NCBI RefSeq assembly: GCF_047663525.1
Contig: NC_092600.1
Span: 5,080,001-5,144,000, forward strand
DNA: 64,000 bases
Direction: 5' to 3'
Origin: Anas platyrhynchos
Taxonomy: Eukaryota; Chordata; Aves; Anseriformes; Anatidae
A model generated the notes under the pieces. That model saw nothing but the letters and a program-made list of their open reading frames with translations, did not search any database and was not told the origin of the DNA. Made by a program: the position numbers and the translations under genes. Below are positions 1 to 11,400 of the stretch, piece after piece. Every line of letters starts with the position of its first letter. Position 1 is the stretch's first letter.

Positions 1-3000
1 ATTGTAACCAGAGTCATGTATGTCCAGAAACCATTGCTTATGGGTAAGATATTAAAGGAGAAAAAGAAGGGGGAAAAAATCTGGATACATCAAAACTCCA
101 CCTGTGTGCTTCACAGTGTGTATGCTGGGGCATTTGTGTTTGCAAGGGTCCTTTGGTATCTCTCATCCAACATCGGCAAAACAGCTCTACAACTACTTGT
201 TCAAGCACACTTTTTTAAAAAAGCTATTTTATAACAACATCATATAGCTGAGCAGCAAACTTCAAACACTAATTCAGTGCAGAACACATTACAGGTTTGT
301 CTTGAACAGCCTCGGTGTTCATCTGTACTACCACATTGAAGATTAATTAACAAGTAATTGGGAAAGATATTATCTTTTCAAATAAGGTATATGAAAATAA
401 AGTGTGGCTAAATTTAATTAATAGATTACTTAGATGTAATATTGTGATCAAACTGTGACAGAAGGTTTGGTTGCAGTTACCAAATTACACTGGTAACTTC
501 TTTGGTCTTCCCAAGCCTGTTTGCTCTACAGTTTGCTCTAAAAGCAAATCATCTTGGATTGGAAGCGACCATTTCTATAACCACATTTGCCCCAGTTTTA
601 TTTGAAATTGTTTCTGTCTAGCCAATGTGCTGGAGCAGTATCTACCAAGGAATAAAAAGGCTGATCCAGCATCAGCATGAAGAACAAAGACAAAAGGTAC
701 TCAGAGAAAAAGCTAAAAGGGGAATACGCTATTAGCAATTCAGGCTTTACAAATATGTTTCAAGGGCTCTTACTTTCCATTTACAACAAAGAAAAGAGAG
801 AGACAATCTGTGCTGAAATAAAAATGAGCAAAAGAAGAAAATAACGTGTTCTAAAACCATTTTTTTTTTCAAAACCTTGATGATATTTCGCTTCTGCAGC
901 ACTCCACATCTATTCGTAGGTTTAAGCCAGCGGGCGGATGCTGGTTTTCTTCACTCTCATAGCATGAACTCGTACTCCTTGCAATTCTCAATCTGTCACA
1001 TTCAACAATCACATGCAAAAATGACTCACACTGCCAGTTGTCTCCATGTTGTGCTTGTTGAGCATTTGCCAGTTCTTCGGGAGCAGGCTTTGTATTGAGA
1101 GATATGCTTTTGAAAAGGTGGCTGTTGTCTCAGGTTGTTGCATTAGGCTGAAATGTTCTGAATTTTGTCACACAACTTTTTGTCCATTTTTCAGTCTTGC
1201 AATCCAACAATTCTGGACACAAAGGAAACAAGAACAGATTAGCGTAGTGGCTCATTCAGCTTGGCTTTTTGCCCTTACTGAAGGCATTTATTCAAAATGC
1301 CTAATATTTTGGAAAGAGTTGAAAAAACTTAATGCACCAAGCCAATCACAAGCTGTAAACATTGGACAATTTTTCTTCCTATCACATGCAGTGATCACCT
1401 GAGAAGCAAGTAATTATTTTGATCTTTTTCTGAGCAAATGCAGTTCAGTTGTGCAGCATTTTGGAAAGCATGTCCATAAGAACTTAGCCAACCATCTCCT
1501 ATTTGCAAGAGTATTTAGCATTTGTTCAGCTTACTGAGGCCTCCCAGCCCTTTGAAACAACTCTCTTGCAAGTTTCTTACTTTCAGCTCCAATATGTGAT
1601 TTTAAATCCTTTGGAAAGAAATTACAGTACCAAGGATGTGTGCCTTAGACTCCACTGACTTTAAAAGCAGCCTGTAGTTACCAGCTCACACACATATTCA
1701 ATATATGCCCACACCCATTTAGGTGACTCCTACCCTTGGGTGTCCCAGAGCAATGGACCCAGCTCTGCACAAAACAATCTAGGAAGCAATCTAATGTGTA
1801 GCTCCATGACAAAAAACAGATTCTGACTTTTAATATTTAATTATACTCCCTGTGATCTTAAATGCGCTACAGCCAATACTATATTGTTCCTCCTCTCCAC
1901 AAATCTGGTGCTTAAGGAAGGTATTTTGTCAATTCAGATGAAAGAAATATACAAATATCCACATTCAACTGCTAGCTAAATTTATTCAGTCATAGTTTTT
2001 GTAACTACCAATGGGAAAAAAATATTGCTACCTATCATATCCTCATGATTAAAGTGTATTTTTCAAATTCAGAGACTGTCCTTAGACAAAACTCTTCAGA
2101 TAAATAATGATCTCCCATGCAAAAGTGAAGAAAACATATTGGAAATGTGAAACAGGTAGCAAAAGAAAGATTATGTGTATCTACAATATGGAAAATGTAT
2201 GAAGTCATTTTCTAAGTCATTTTCTGTTATGTAATTTGTGCCTAAGTTTGATGCAAGGAAATGATAGAGATTGATCGTCAAAGCTTCACGCAACCGTTTT
2301 ATTGTTATTCAAAGTAATTAAAACAAGTTACTAATTTACAAAAGGTAAACTATATCACTCATTCTGTCTATCAAATATCAAAAGTAAGGTCATGGTGAAG
2401 ATAAACAAAGTTTGCAAAGTCTTCTAATAAAACAGCGAATGGACTTTATATTCAAGAAGCCTCCATAACTTCCCCTAATTGCATAGATAGCTGTCTACAA
2501 GCATATGGCTTGTGTAAGGACTGCATATACCATATGCACAGATCACTTCACTTGCCACTGAAACAGTTGTGTCATGGGTGGAATGTGGCAACTCTACCCA
2601 CACACAGTAATGTGATACAACAGATGAAGATAGTGGAAAGCCATGAAACAGCATGGAGAAATTTAAGTAGATTGAGTCCATCCCTACTTCAATGGGAATT
2701 AGATCAGACTCCAAATGAGAATTTATGCACGACAGCTGGATTAACATATATATTTCCTCAAAGATAGTAGCTTTGTAAAGCTGAAGAGTTTCCTCGTGCC
2801 ACACTGGAGCATTAGTTCAATTTTTATTAAGAGAAAAACCATCACTTTTTAATTCACAGTAATTTCCTCCAGGACAAAGGTTTCCTTAGTTATCTCCTTT
2901 GAGTCCTGATCCTACTTAATTTGCAAGGTAGAGATTGCAGCAAGAACAGCTTAGTGCATATTTGAGTTACAGTCCCCCATATATTCTGCTTCATGAGCAG

Positions 3001-6000
3001 GAAACAGTGCAAGTATGAGAGGCCCAAATGAATTAAAATTTCAAAAGTCTCCCTTTTCAGTGAACTATCAAGCATCAAAATATTGTGGTATTATTGCATT
3101 TCTTTACACAAGAAAAAATTGCACACCTTTATTTTTTTATTTTTTATTTTTAAACCATGCCCAAGTGCAAGTACCCTGCCTGTCTGATAAGCAGTTTGAA
3201 ATCTTGGCACTTCTGTACATTGGAACTTCCTCTCAGTCATATGAAACTAAACCAGACACGCAGTGCCACTGCAGGGGGAAGCTTTACAACACAGGAGCAC
3301 AGATGGGATCAGCTTGCAAGTAAATATGTTTCTGTTGCTAGAGAAAAGCATAGAAAGCAACAATGAATAAAGATGAAATATAAGACACTGACAGAAGAAG
3401 GAAAAGAAACACCAAAATGGGTACAAAGAGAAGAGGATATGGTAAAAAGGATGAAAAAGCTGAATTGGCAGTATGAGCATCTGGCTTTCCACTAATGAGA
3501 ATCCCTCCATCTTACATCAGTAATGCCATTATTTGGCATTAAACCTCTCAGTTGTGACTCCATAACTGGGAATTGAAATATTTCATAGCAATTTTCACTA
3601 TTTGCTCACTGAACTCACGTATGTAAAAGCCCTTGCCATGTAAGACAAAGCCTTTGCTCCTTTTGCTGAGCTTTGAATGCAACTAGGAGCTCTGCCTGCG
3701 TAATGAATGTGTGCAGGTCATATCTTTTAATTTTTCTTTTGTATCAATATCTTAGTTTTAATATGAGAAGATGGCCATTTTCTTGGAGAAACAGATGAGG
3801 AGGTGATCCTAGAGATAAAAATTTGTAAGAATTAAAAAATTACCTTATTTTTTTCCTTAAAAGTACCTAAAAATTACAGTCTGGAAAACAACATTATGGT
3901 TCATAATTCCAGTTCAGCCTCTTAATGATGTTCAAATTTTATTATTTGATTAGGACAAGAAAGAATCATAGTATTCTTTGATCTGTTACTTTAATACTAC
4001 AGTACAGCACAAATGTACATACTAGAAAAAGATTAGTGACTGAATGTTCCATAGACCTGCAAGATTACAGTAGAGAACAAAATTTAATACACTTTTTACT
4101 CTGTTACAGACCTGATAATGGTTTGAGTATCTATATAATTAAAGCAGTCTTGTAAACATGGCATGCAAGCATCTCAGGTGATGACAGAACTCAGCGTTAG
4201 CATCCATAACTGACAAGGAGTTAGAAATTCTTGTCTCACTATGGAAATATTCATATTAGACGTAGGTATTTCTAGACAGAAATATCCAAAAAGTTTTCAT
4301 CATGTTTACCTTCTTTTTATGTATTTATACCTGTATAACTATGTACATTAGCATTACTTGGCTTTGCAGCCAAGTACCTACAAATTGTGCCATCCCAGGA
4401 TTCAAATTCCTTAATTCAGGACTGTTGTAGATATGCATAAGGTGAGTTTTCAATTATCTTCTTACATGCAAGTCTTCTGGATGCTACAGTCCATGCAGAG
4501 GAAAGCAGGAATATTAATTGCCTCGATGCTTTTTGTATGGGACTTTAACTGAAGTTTTAATGCTCAATAAACATTAAAGATTTATCTTCATTATCCAGCT
4601 GCGACATAAGACACTCTTACATTCATTTGATAGATGGAGAACAGGCCATAAAACTGAAGGCTGAAATCATCAAATATGTAATGATTTTAGATGTCCAAAC
4701 TGAGAGCGCTAAGATGTCATATTTCAGACTACCTGTCATTTTAGGAGTGCTCCATGTTCAGAGCAGCAATCCCACTGATCTCAATAGTGATGGAAGTTAT
4801 CTTGCAATTCAGATCCATGTCTCTCTACTTGGATATATTGAAAATACAGATCATAGCTAAGTTCTGCTTTCCTATTTGAGATCCCTCACCTCCTCTTCTT
4901 TCTTTCTTCCTGATTATCTCCCCTGCTTTGCTGTAATTCAACTCTTCTTTGGTTCATTTTTCGCTTCCTTATATTCCAGTTATATTGTTCCTTCACATTT
5001 CTTGGGCACAGAAAGTGGGAGAGCTGAAAGCACTGTAAATTTCCTTGTTCACCTCTTCTGTAACCACAGACACCAGAGGCTTCATAAGATGGCTCTGCAC
5101 TTGTTCTGTCATGACGGGGTGACGTCTCATCAGTTCACTCCTTGTGTATGAGCCATGGAGGATGAAGGACGTGTCTTCTAGCCCAAAGAATTTAGAAGTC
5201 AAACAAGACTTTGCTGCACAGCTGTATATAGGTACTTCAAAGATAACAGTTTCACTAAATATGGCCATTAAAGCAAAGAAAAAAGTACCATAACCCTGCC
5301 ACAGAGACAACTCTCTACCACAAGTTTCACATCCCTCTGTCAGGGCATGGAGGCAGCAGGTCCTCAAAACAGCTGCGAGTGCCAGCAGCGTGGACAAAGC
5401 AACCCTCCCTGAGTCCTCCCAGACACAGTCCCCAGCCCATGCCTTGTACACAATGAGGGAAGATGACAGGGAGAGGGGGGTGTTAAGAGTTTTTAAGCTA
5501 CTCACAGCAAATCCTCCTAGCTCCACGTGTAAAGTCAGCAAGGTTGGAGGAGGCTCACCTTTGTTTGGGTGTGTGTCACAAGCTGGATTTGGCCCAAAGG
5601 CAGCCACCCAAAGCCTTGCTCCACAGTGGTATTTTTGTGCATGGGTAATGAATGAAAAGCTCTGTAAATTTCATGGTGTTAAAAAGAAGCGATTAATTTC
5701 TGCTCTAATTGGATTCTCTAACAACAGCACCATCCTGAGCTCAGGGCAACTGCACTCCACGAGACACGGCAGCTCCGATGTATGGAAACTCTCAGGGGCA
5801 GGTAAAAGATTAATGGGAAGGGGTCTCTTTTGATTGATGAATCTGTGACCTTGAGCAACAAGAGCACTTGCATGAAGCCTATCCACCATGTGAGACAGAC
5901 AAAATGAAAGAGGCTCACGTTACGCTCTCAGATCTCATTAGGCACCCAGAGCAGAAATACCGATACCGGCACTGGCCATCTGCTCCAGAGTTTGCATGCT

Positions 6001-6222
6001 TACAGGTCTGATAACATGCGGAGCAAAAGTTAATCATATGTACAGAGGAGCAGCAGCACTTCTGCACAGGAAACTCAGTGCAGCACAACAGTTTCTAAAA
6101 AAACCACATACATGTTTTTACCTCATTTTTTTGCTTCAAACCACACAAGCAAATATTCAGTTCAAACAAAAGCTGTTAACGTAAAAGGCCATAACTTTAG
6201 ACTCTTCAAATATCACTGTTTT

Positions 6223-6254
<32 letters not shown>

Positions 6255-7640
6255 TTTTTTTTTTTTGTGTGTGTTTGTGTTTTTTTAGAAATTAAAAAAG
6301 TAAAAATATCAGAAAGTTAATTAACTTGAAATTTGCCAAATGGCTGTGATCTACTATTAGCTTTTTATAATGGGCAGTAGAGAATTATTTTGTGATTGAT
6401 TTAATTCTTTTAATGCTCTTTTTTGCTTATGTCAATTATTTGAGAATTGCTAGTATTTTCTGCCATTTGCTTTCCATTTGCATTAGTGAAGGCCCTTGCC
6501 AGTAGACCTTTCCAAATCTACTGTAATATTACCCCAGCATCCACCCCCAAGGAATGAAATTTCCCTGCAAGCATTTTCAAGAGACTTGTGATCAGCTGAG
6601 TTTTCTTTGCTGAGAAGCAGTTCCTGGAAAATCCTGCAGCACTCTCAAAGACTTTACTACTGCTTTTGGAGAATTAGCTCCAGGCAAAACGATACTGTCT
6701 ACTGAGGCCATATCTGACCTAGAAAGTATTAACTGAAGAATGTGTGGGACAGCTGGTTATCGGAAGGAAAACACATACAGCGCAGGAGAATGACATGTAG
6801 AGCTCCTTCACCTAGTTCTGAATGACTGTCAGCTCTCCAGAGCCACTGGAAGCAGATACAGCGCCGCTGCCAGAGCCCGTGCCGCATCCAGTAACTGAGC
6901 CAGCTCAGGTATCTCTAACGCAGCACTGCGCCGTGCAGCGGGGAGACAGTTCATCATCTGAGAACCCTTCAGATATGTGATACGATACGGCCGAACAGAA
7001 ATCTGAAGTACAGCACGATTATTTCCCAAACCCAGTGCCAAAGGGCTAAGCCTTTCTGAGGAGGAGGTTTTAGGAGCAGGCTCGGTACGCAGCATGCCAG
7101 AGGCCTTTCTGTTCAAAGCGCTGCTCTCGTGGGTTTCTGCTGGTGTTCCTCAGCAGAACCAGGTTCAGTTCTGCCTTTAAACTATTAGAAGGCCTTGCTG
7201 CACAGGGAGAGCACCATTTACTCCCAGCTATGTATCCAGTTATACCAGAACAGGTGAGGCTTCGATTCTTTTTCAGCTTTCTGATTTCAGAAATAGGGTT
7301 GGGTATCTGGGATTTTTCTCTTTACTATTCCTTTTGATGAGGTGGTGCATACCAAGCGCACATCTGCCGCCACATCACCAATGCTTGAACATTATAACGG
7401 TGTGATAATCAAGGTAAATTCACTTCATTTTGCAATTGTTATTTATAGCTTTGGCCAGTACCACACCACTGATGGTACCTTCCCACCACCTTTTAGCGCA
7501 GTTTCTTGCATCTTACAGTAAAATCTTGTCACACAGTGGCAGCAACAACTACACTTAAAAACAATGTCTTTTATTTTTCCATGTATCTGGGTACACATCC
7601 ATTAACTGAGTAAGAAAATGATGTGCGACGTGAGCTCCAG
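1..7640. other. intergenic region upstream of CNOT6
   Basis: AT-rich non-coding DNA. Open frames here are short and overlapping and resemble no family I know. The longest is a 204-codon frame on the - strand at 4993-5607, with no recognisable domain. The only clear structure is a T-rich low-complexity tract near 6218-6287. Exons shorter than about 60 codons could be missed by eye. Confidence 0.6.
6218..6287. repeat. T-rich / (GTTTT)n low-complexity tract
   Basis: A run of GTTTT pentamers passes into about 17 T, then GTGTGTGTTTGTG and T7. It could be the decayed tail of a retroposed element read on the opposite strand, but no body of a known element is recognisable beside it. Confidence 0.85.
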
Positions 7641-7848
7641 CAGGGGTGCCGATGGGAAGTCGGTGGCCATTTCACGGCGAACACTTTGTGAAAACCTCAC
7701 AGCAAAGGATCTGGGGTGCGGATTTGGTACATACATGTACAGAAGGGATATATTTTAGGGATATATTGCCTGATTATAGGGTATCCTACACTAAGGGGCA
7801 CTCCACACGCTATCCACATCTTGCCCGAGGTCTTGCCGCGGGGCGGCA

Positions 7849-7925
7849 GCAGGAGCAGGAGGAGGAGGAGGAGGAGGAGGAGAAGGAGAGGAGGGAGGAG
7901 GAGGAGGAGGAGGAGGAGGAGGAGG
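7849..7925. repeat. (GAG/AGG)n polypurine trinucleotide tract
   Basis: About 75 nt of almost pure GAG/AGG triplets, with one AAG and a few register slips, all purine on the + strand. It lies just upstream of or within the probable CNOT6 exon 1. It produces artefactual poly-Glu, poly-Arg and poly-Leu frames, which explains several overlapping ORFs in this interval. Confidence 0.95.
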
Positions 7926-7929
7926 GCCG

Positions 7930-8103
7930 GCCCGCCCGCAGCCGCCGCCGCCGCCACCGCCGCCATGATGCTTGTTTGCTTTCAATGAGTGTGAGGAGGA
8001 GGCGGGGGGGAGCCGCTCTCCCGTCCGGCCCGCGGCAGGAAACAAAGAGCCAGGCAGGCGGCGGAGCGAGGGCGGCGGGGGGACGGGGATGCTGCAGCCA
8101 CAG
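7930..8103 (+). other. CNOT6: CNOT6 probable non-coding exon 1 (5' UTR)
   Basis: Inferred 5' UTR exon. Its 3' end is set by a good donor, CCACAG|GTAGGG (exon end 8103). Its 5' end is unknown, and the start given is only the point where the purine tract stops. Vertebrate CNOT6 normally has a non-coding first exon in a CpG island, with the start codon near the beginning of exon 2. Here exon 2 begins at 22727, only two bases before the ATG, so an upstream exon is required. Joined to exon 2, the last exon-1 base supplies the purine at -3 of the CNOT6 start. The exon would carry two upstream ATG frames, listed separately. Other donors in the island cannot be excluded without transcript data. Confidence 0.55.
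7965..7988 (+). other. candidate uORF 1 in CNOT6 5' UTR (MMLVCFQ)
   Basis: A seven-codon frame starting at a tandem ATGATG and ending at TGA. The first ATG lies in a strong initiation context, GCCGCCGCCATGA, with G at -3. If transcription starts upstream of 7965, scanning ribosomes would meet this ORF before the CNOT6 start. Its use depends on the unplaced transcription start. Confidence 0.4.
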
Positions 8104-8160
8104 GTAGGGAAGGGGGCGGCCGGGGCGAGCTGCGGCCGCGGCGCCTCGCCTGGAGGGGGG

Positions 8161-8350
8161 GCTCGCGCTCAAGGGGGACGGGGGGTGGGAGGGGGTGGGG
8201 AGCGGGGGTTAATTAATTGGGGGGGGGGGTGATGGGGGAGGGGAACGGCGTTGTTATGGCGAGAATTAGGGGGTCCCTTAGAGTTTGGGGGGGTTGTTGG
8301 GGGTGGCACGGAGCGGGGAGGGGTTGCCCCAACGCGGGGGGGTGGGGGGG
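8161..8350 (+). repeat. G-run cluster (G-quadruplex-forming potential)
   Basis: Successive runs of four to ten G on the + strand, for example GGGGGACGGGGGGTGGGAGG near 8173 and the G10 run at 8219-8229, followed by more runs to about 8350. Runs of three or more G separated by short loops meet the usual G4 pattern many times over. If transcription starts upstream, the runs lie just inside intron 1 on the non-template strand. Confidence 0.8.
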
Positions 8351-8378
8351 GGGCAGCCCGCGGCGGCCGTGGCGGAGG

Positions 8379-8422
8379 TGATGATGATGATGATGGTGAT
8401 GGAGGAGGAGGAGGAGGAAGGG
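8379..8422. repeat. (GAT)n-(GAG)n trinucleotide repeat
   Basis: GGTGATGATGATGATGATGG followed by a GAG run inside the CpG island. It accounts for the poly-Asp, poly-Met and poly-Glu stretches in overlapping spurious frames. Confidence 0.9.
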
Positions 8423-11400
8423 AAAAGGAGGAAGAGAAGGGGGACGACGACGGCAACGACAACGCCGCCGCCCCCCGAGGGGGGCTCCGCGGCCGCAGGG
8501 GCCGTGGGGCAGGGGCCGGGCGGCGTTATTTGCATCGGGGAGGCAATTCGGAGAAATCAGGATCGTGGCATCTGCCAGCCCGAAGTTCTTCCTTTCTTCA
8601 TTTTTATTATTTTTATTTTTTTCTTTCTCTCCCCAACCGGGCAACCGAGTTTAAAAATAATTAAACAAAGGCGGAGGGGGAATGACACCCGCCTGATGGT
8701 TGCCCGGAGCCCCCCCCAACCCTCCCCGTTTCCCAGCCGGGCGAGGCGGGTGGAGGGGAAGGGGAGGGGGGGGGGGCTGAGGCCTGGCGGCCACCGGGAG
8801 GCCGGAGCGGCCCTGCTCGCCTTGGGGAGAAGGGAAATAAACCGGGGGGGGTGGGGGGGGAAGGCTTTGGGGCCTGATTGCCAGCCCCGTTGGCCAATGC
8901 AGGCGAGCGGGAGGCTGGGCTTGCGCTGACATGTGGGGCGGGGGGGTGATGGGGGGGGGGCGCACACATGCGGGGATAAACAGAGGGGATTTGGGACAGG
9001 GCCTCCCGCGGGGCCTCGGTGCGCATCGAGGTGGGGGCTGTGGGCTTCCAGAAGTTCCCTGCAGGCGATTATTCGTTCACTGAGTCGGGGGGGGGGGGTT
9101 TAGGGAGGGTCTGCAGGGGCTGAATTCCCGAGGTGGGCGCCCCACGAAGCGCAGAAGTGGGTCAGTGGGGCTGGGTCCCGCACCGCACGGCTTCTGGGTC
9201 ACAATTCGTGGCGAACTTTAAGCCTGGGATCAGATAAAAGCTCTAGAAAAAGTGCGTATCTGTACATCCGCCTCTCCATCTTGATCTGCACGTATATCGC
9301 GAACGCGTTCTTATCGGTAGTTTTTCCATGAATGGTAAAAATTCACATGCAGCTTTATTTGCATTTAGTCATACGAAAATACAGCCAGAACAAATACAGT
9401 AAAACGGGGTTGGGTTTTGGTGGTGTTGCCTCTTCTTTTTTTTTTTTTTTTTTTGTTACAGATATCTGTCTCTGTAAACACACAGAAAACTGTACTAGTG
9501 AAAATATAACTCCACAGGCAGGTGTTTGCTTTATAAGCAGAGTTGCAGATCTCCATTTTTTTTTTTTGTTTTATTTCTGGGGCTTATTTTCTTAATCTAG
9601 ATTTCACCACAGTGGGTAACTAATTCAAAATTCAAGGGATTTAGAAATACCTGTGGTATTTGTCTGGCTTAAATGCGAAGATGTGCAAGTGTTGACTGGT
9701 AATTGTGTTGTATCTTGCATTTTTCTTTCATTCTAGAGCAGGTCTCGTAATTGGGAATTTATCAACATTTCCACTGGGGTAATTTTACAGGATTATCCAC
9801 CCTCTGTTCTTCCTGCTGGTTCATCTGGACTCTGTGGAGTTTGCTGCTAGCAATGAAGCCTTCTGTGGGGGTTTTATTCATGCTATTACTGAAATGGAGC
9901 CCTTCGCATTTGGATTAACTCTTTATTCGCTTTTCACCTGAATCGCTTGGATCAGTCCATTTATAAAAAGGATACTACCATGCACCCTTTTTCTGTTTGC
10001 ATTTTGAAGTTGAACTCTGAATACAGTCTTGATGTGTTCAGGCTGTTTACTTTGCTTGAATTTTAGAGGAAGATCTGAAATATAAAGATAGATGAAACTG
10101 TAATACTGCATGGGCAGGTAAATACTTCTGATGTTTTATATATGAAGACTTGAAAACATGTCACAAAGGGCCACAAATTGAAAGAGCATGGTACCCATCA
10201 AGGTAAAAATCATTAAGATCAGTCAGTACTAGATATTAGGAAGACTTATTTTCTATGCAAGTGCAATATGCATAATGGAAAACATTCTTTAAAATGGGGT
10301 ACAATTCTGCCAGGATTGAGCAGGCTGAAAACACTTTCCCAACTGACCAACAAAAAATAACTATTTTTAAAAACATGGCAGTGTAAATAAAAATGGTCTT
10401 GCTAAACAATCACCAAAAAGTGAAGTATTTTTGCTTGTAGTGCAGTGTGTGTTATTGTTTACACTGCCACCATGCCTAGGAGGCTGGGTGGTGAATCCCT
10501 CATTCCAGTTGTGCAGCCCCTGCTGCAGAGGCTGCAGGCCTCCTGGTTCTGTTTGCTATCAGACTGCTGAGGTCTAAAATTATCCCGTTGTTTTGCCATG
10601 TAATTTTGGCTGCATGAGTGCAGCCTGTAACGTTACATCCCTGACCTAACTGGGGCCATGTCCAGCGAAGATTTATGTGCAGACTGTACCTTTATGAATG
10701 AAAATGCTTTCATAATTGAAAGAACATAAATGTCACATACAGGTTTTATTTTTTTCTTAGATGAAATACGTAGTAGTCAAAGGTAATAACAACATATGAT
10801 GAGCAATTTGCCTTAAAACCCCATGGCAATAATCGCAACAGACCCTACCTCTAGATTTCAGTCCTAGTTGCATAATACAGAGGTTGGCCTTTGCCCTATT
10901 GCATACAATGTATCAAGGTTATTTTTTTTTCAATGTACTAAGAGCTTACACTATTTTCCACCCAGTTTAAATTTAGACTTCTTCATGGTGTAATTTTGAA
11001 GGCTTTATACATAAAGTGCTCAGACTGAGTCACCGCAGGGTTTCATCTGCTTTGTATTCCCCTTCAGCGTTGGTGCTTCACACTTGGAGGTGTGTTTATT
11101 GTACAATATCTTGCCAGATTATTAGCATTGTATTAAGTCACATGAATCGTTCCAGCATTGAGATTAGGTTGTAGAAGTCCACTCAACAAGGAAGCTTGGC
11201 ATGGGCTTGGGGACTTGCACTCACAATTTCTAATTGAGTGATTTCTGCAGGTGAAGTCTTAAAAGAGTACAAATGCTTAGGCAGGCTCCATAGAAAAAGC
11301 AGTTTAAATGCTTAACATATCCTTTTGAGCTACTAATTACGCTTCCAAGATGGTGCTTATTTATTTAAAAAAAAAAAAAAAGTTGGCAACAACTCCATTT

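Larger units (their letters stand above)
7800..9110 (+). promoter_or_regulatory. CNOT6: CpG island / CNOT6 promoter region
   Basis: Base composition changes abruptly from AT-rich to very GC-rich with frequent CpG (for example the CCGCCGCCG stretch at 7941-7963, GCGGCCGCGGCGCC near 8133, and GCGGCGGCCG near 8360). It returns to AT-rich sequence by about 9.2 kb. No TATA box is obvious. The position, 14.6 kb upstream of the first coding exon and overlapping a good splice donor, fits the CpG-island promoter expected of a housekeeping gene such as CNOT6. The island also holds long G runs and trinucleotide repeats, listed separately. The transcription start itself cannot be placed from sequence alone. 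Confidence 0.75.

Noticed and set aside
4993-5607. 204-codon open frame on the - strand upstream of CNOT6
   Set aside because: No domain, signal peptide or family resemblance. Composition is like the surrounding non-coding DNA and no splice or poly(A) context supports it.
7646-8967. Many overlapping frames rich in Glu, Arg, Pro or Gly in the CpG island
   Set aside because: They are translations of trinucleotide repeats and G/C runs in all six frames, inside a promoter and 5' UTR region.
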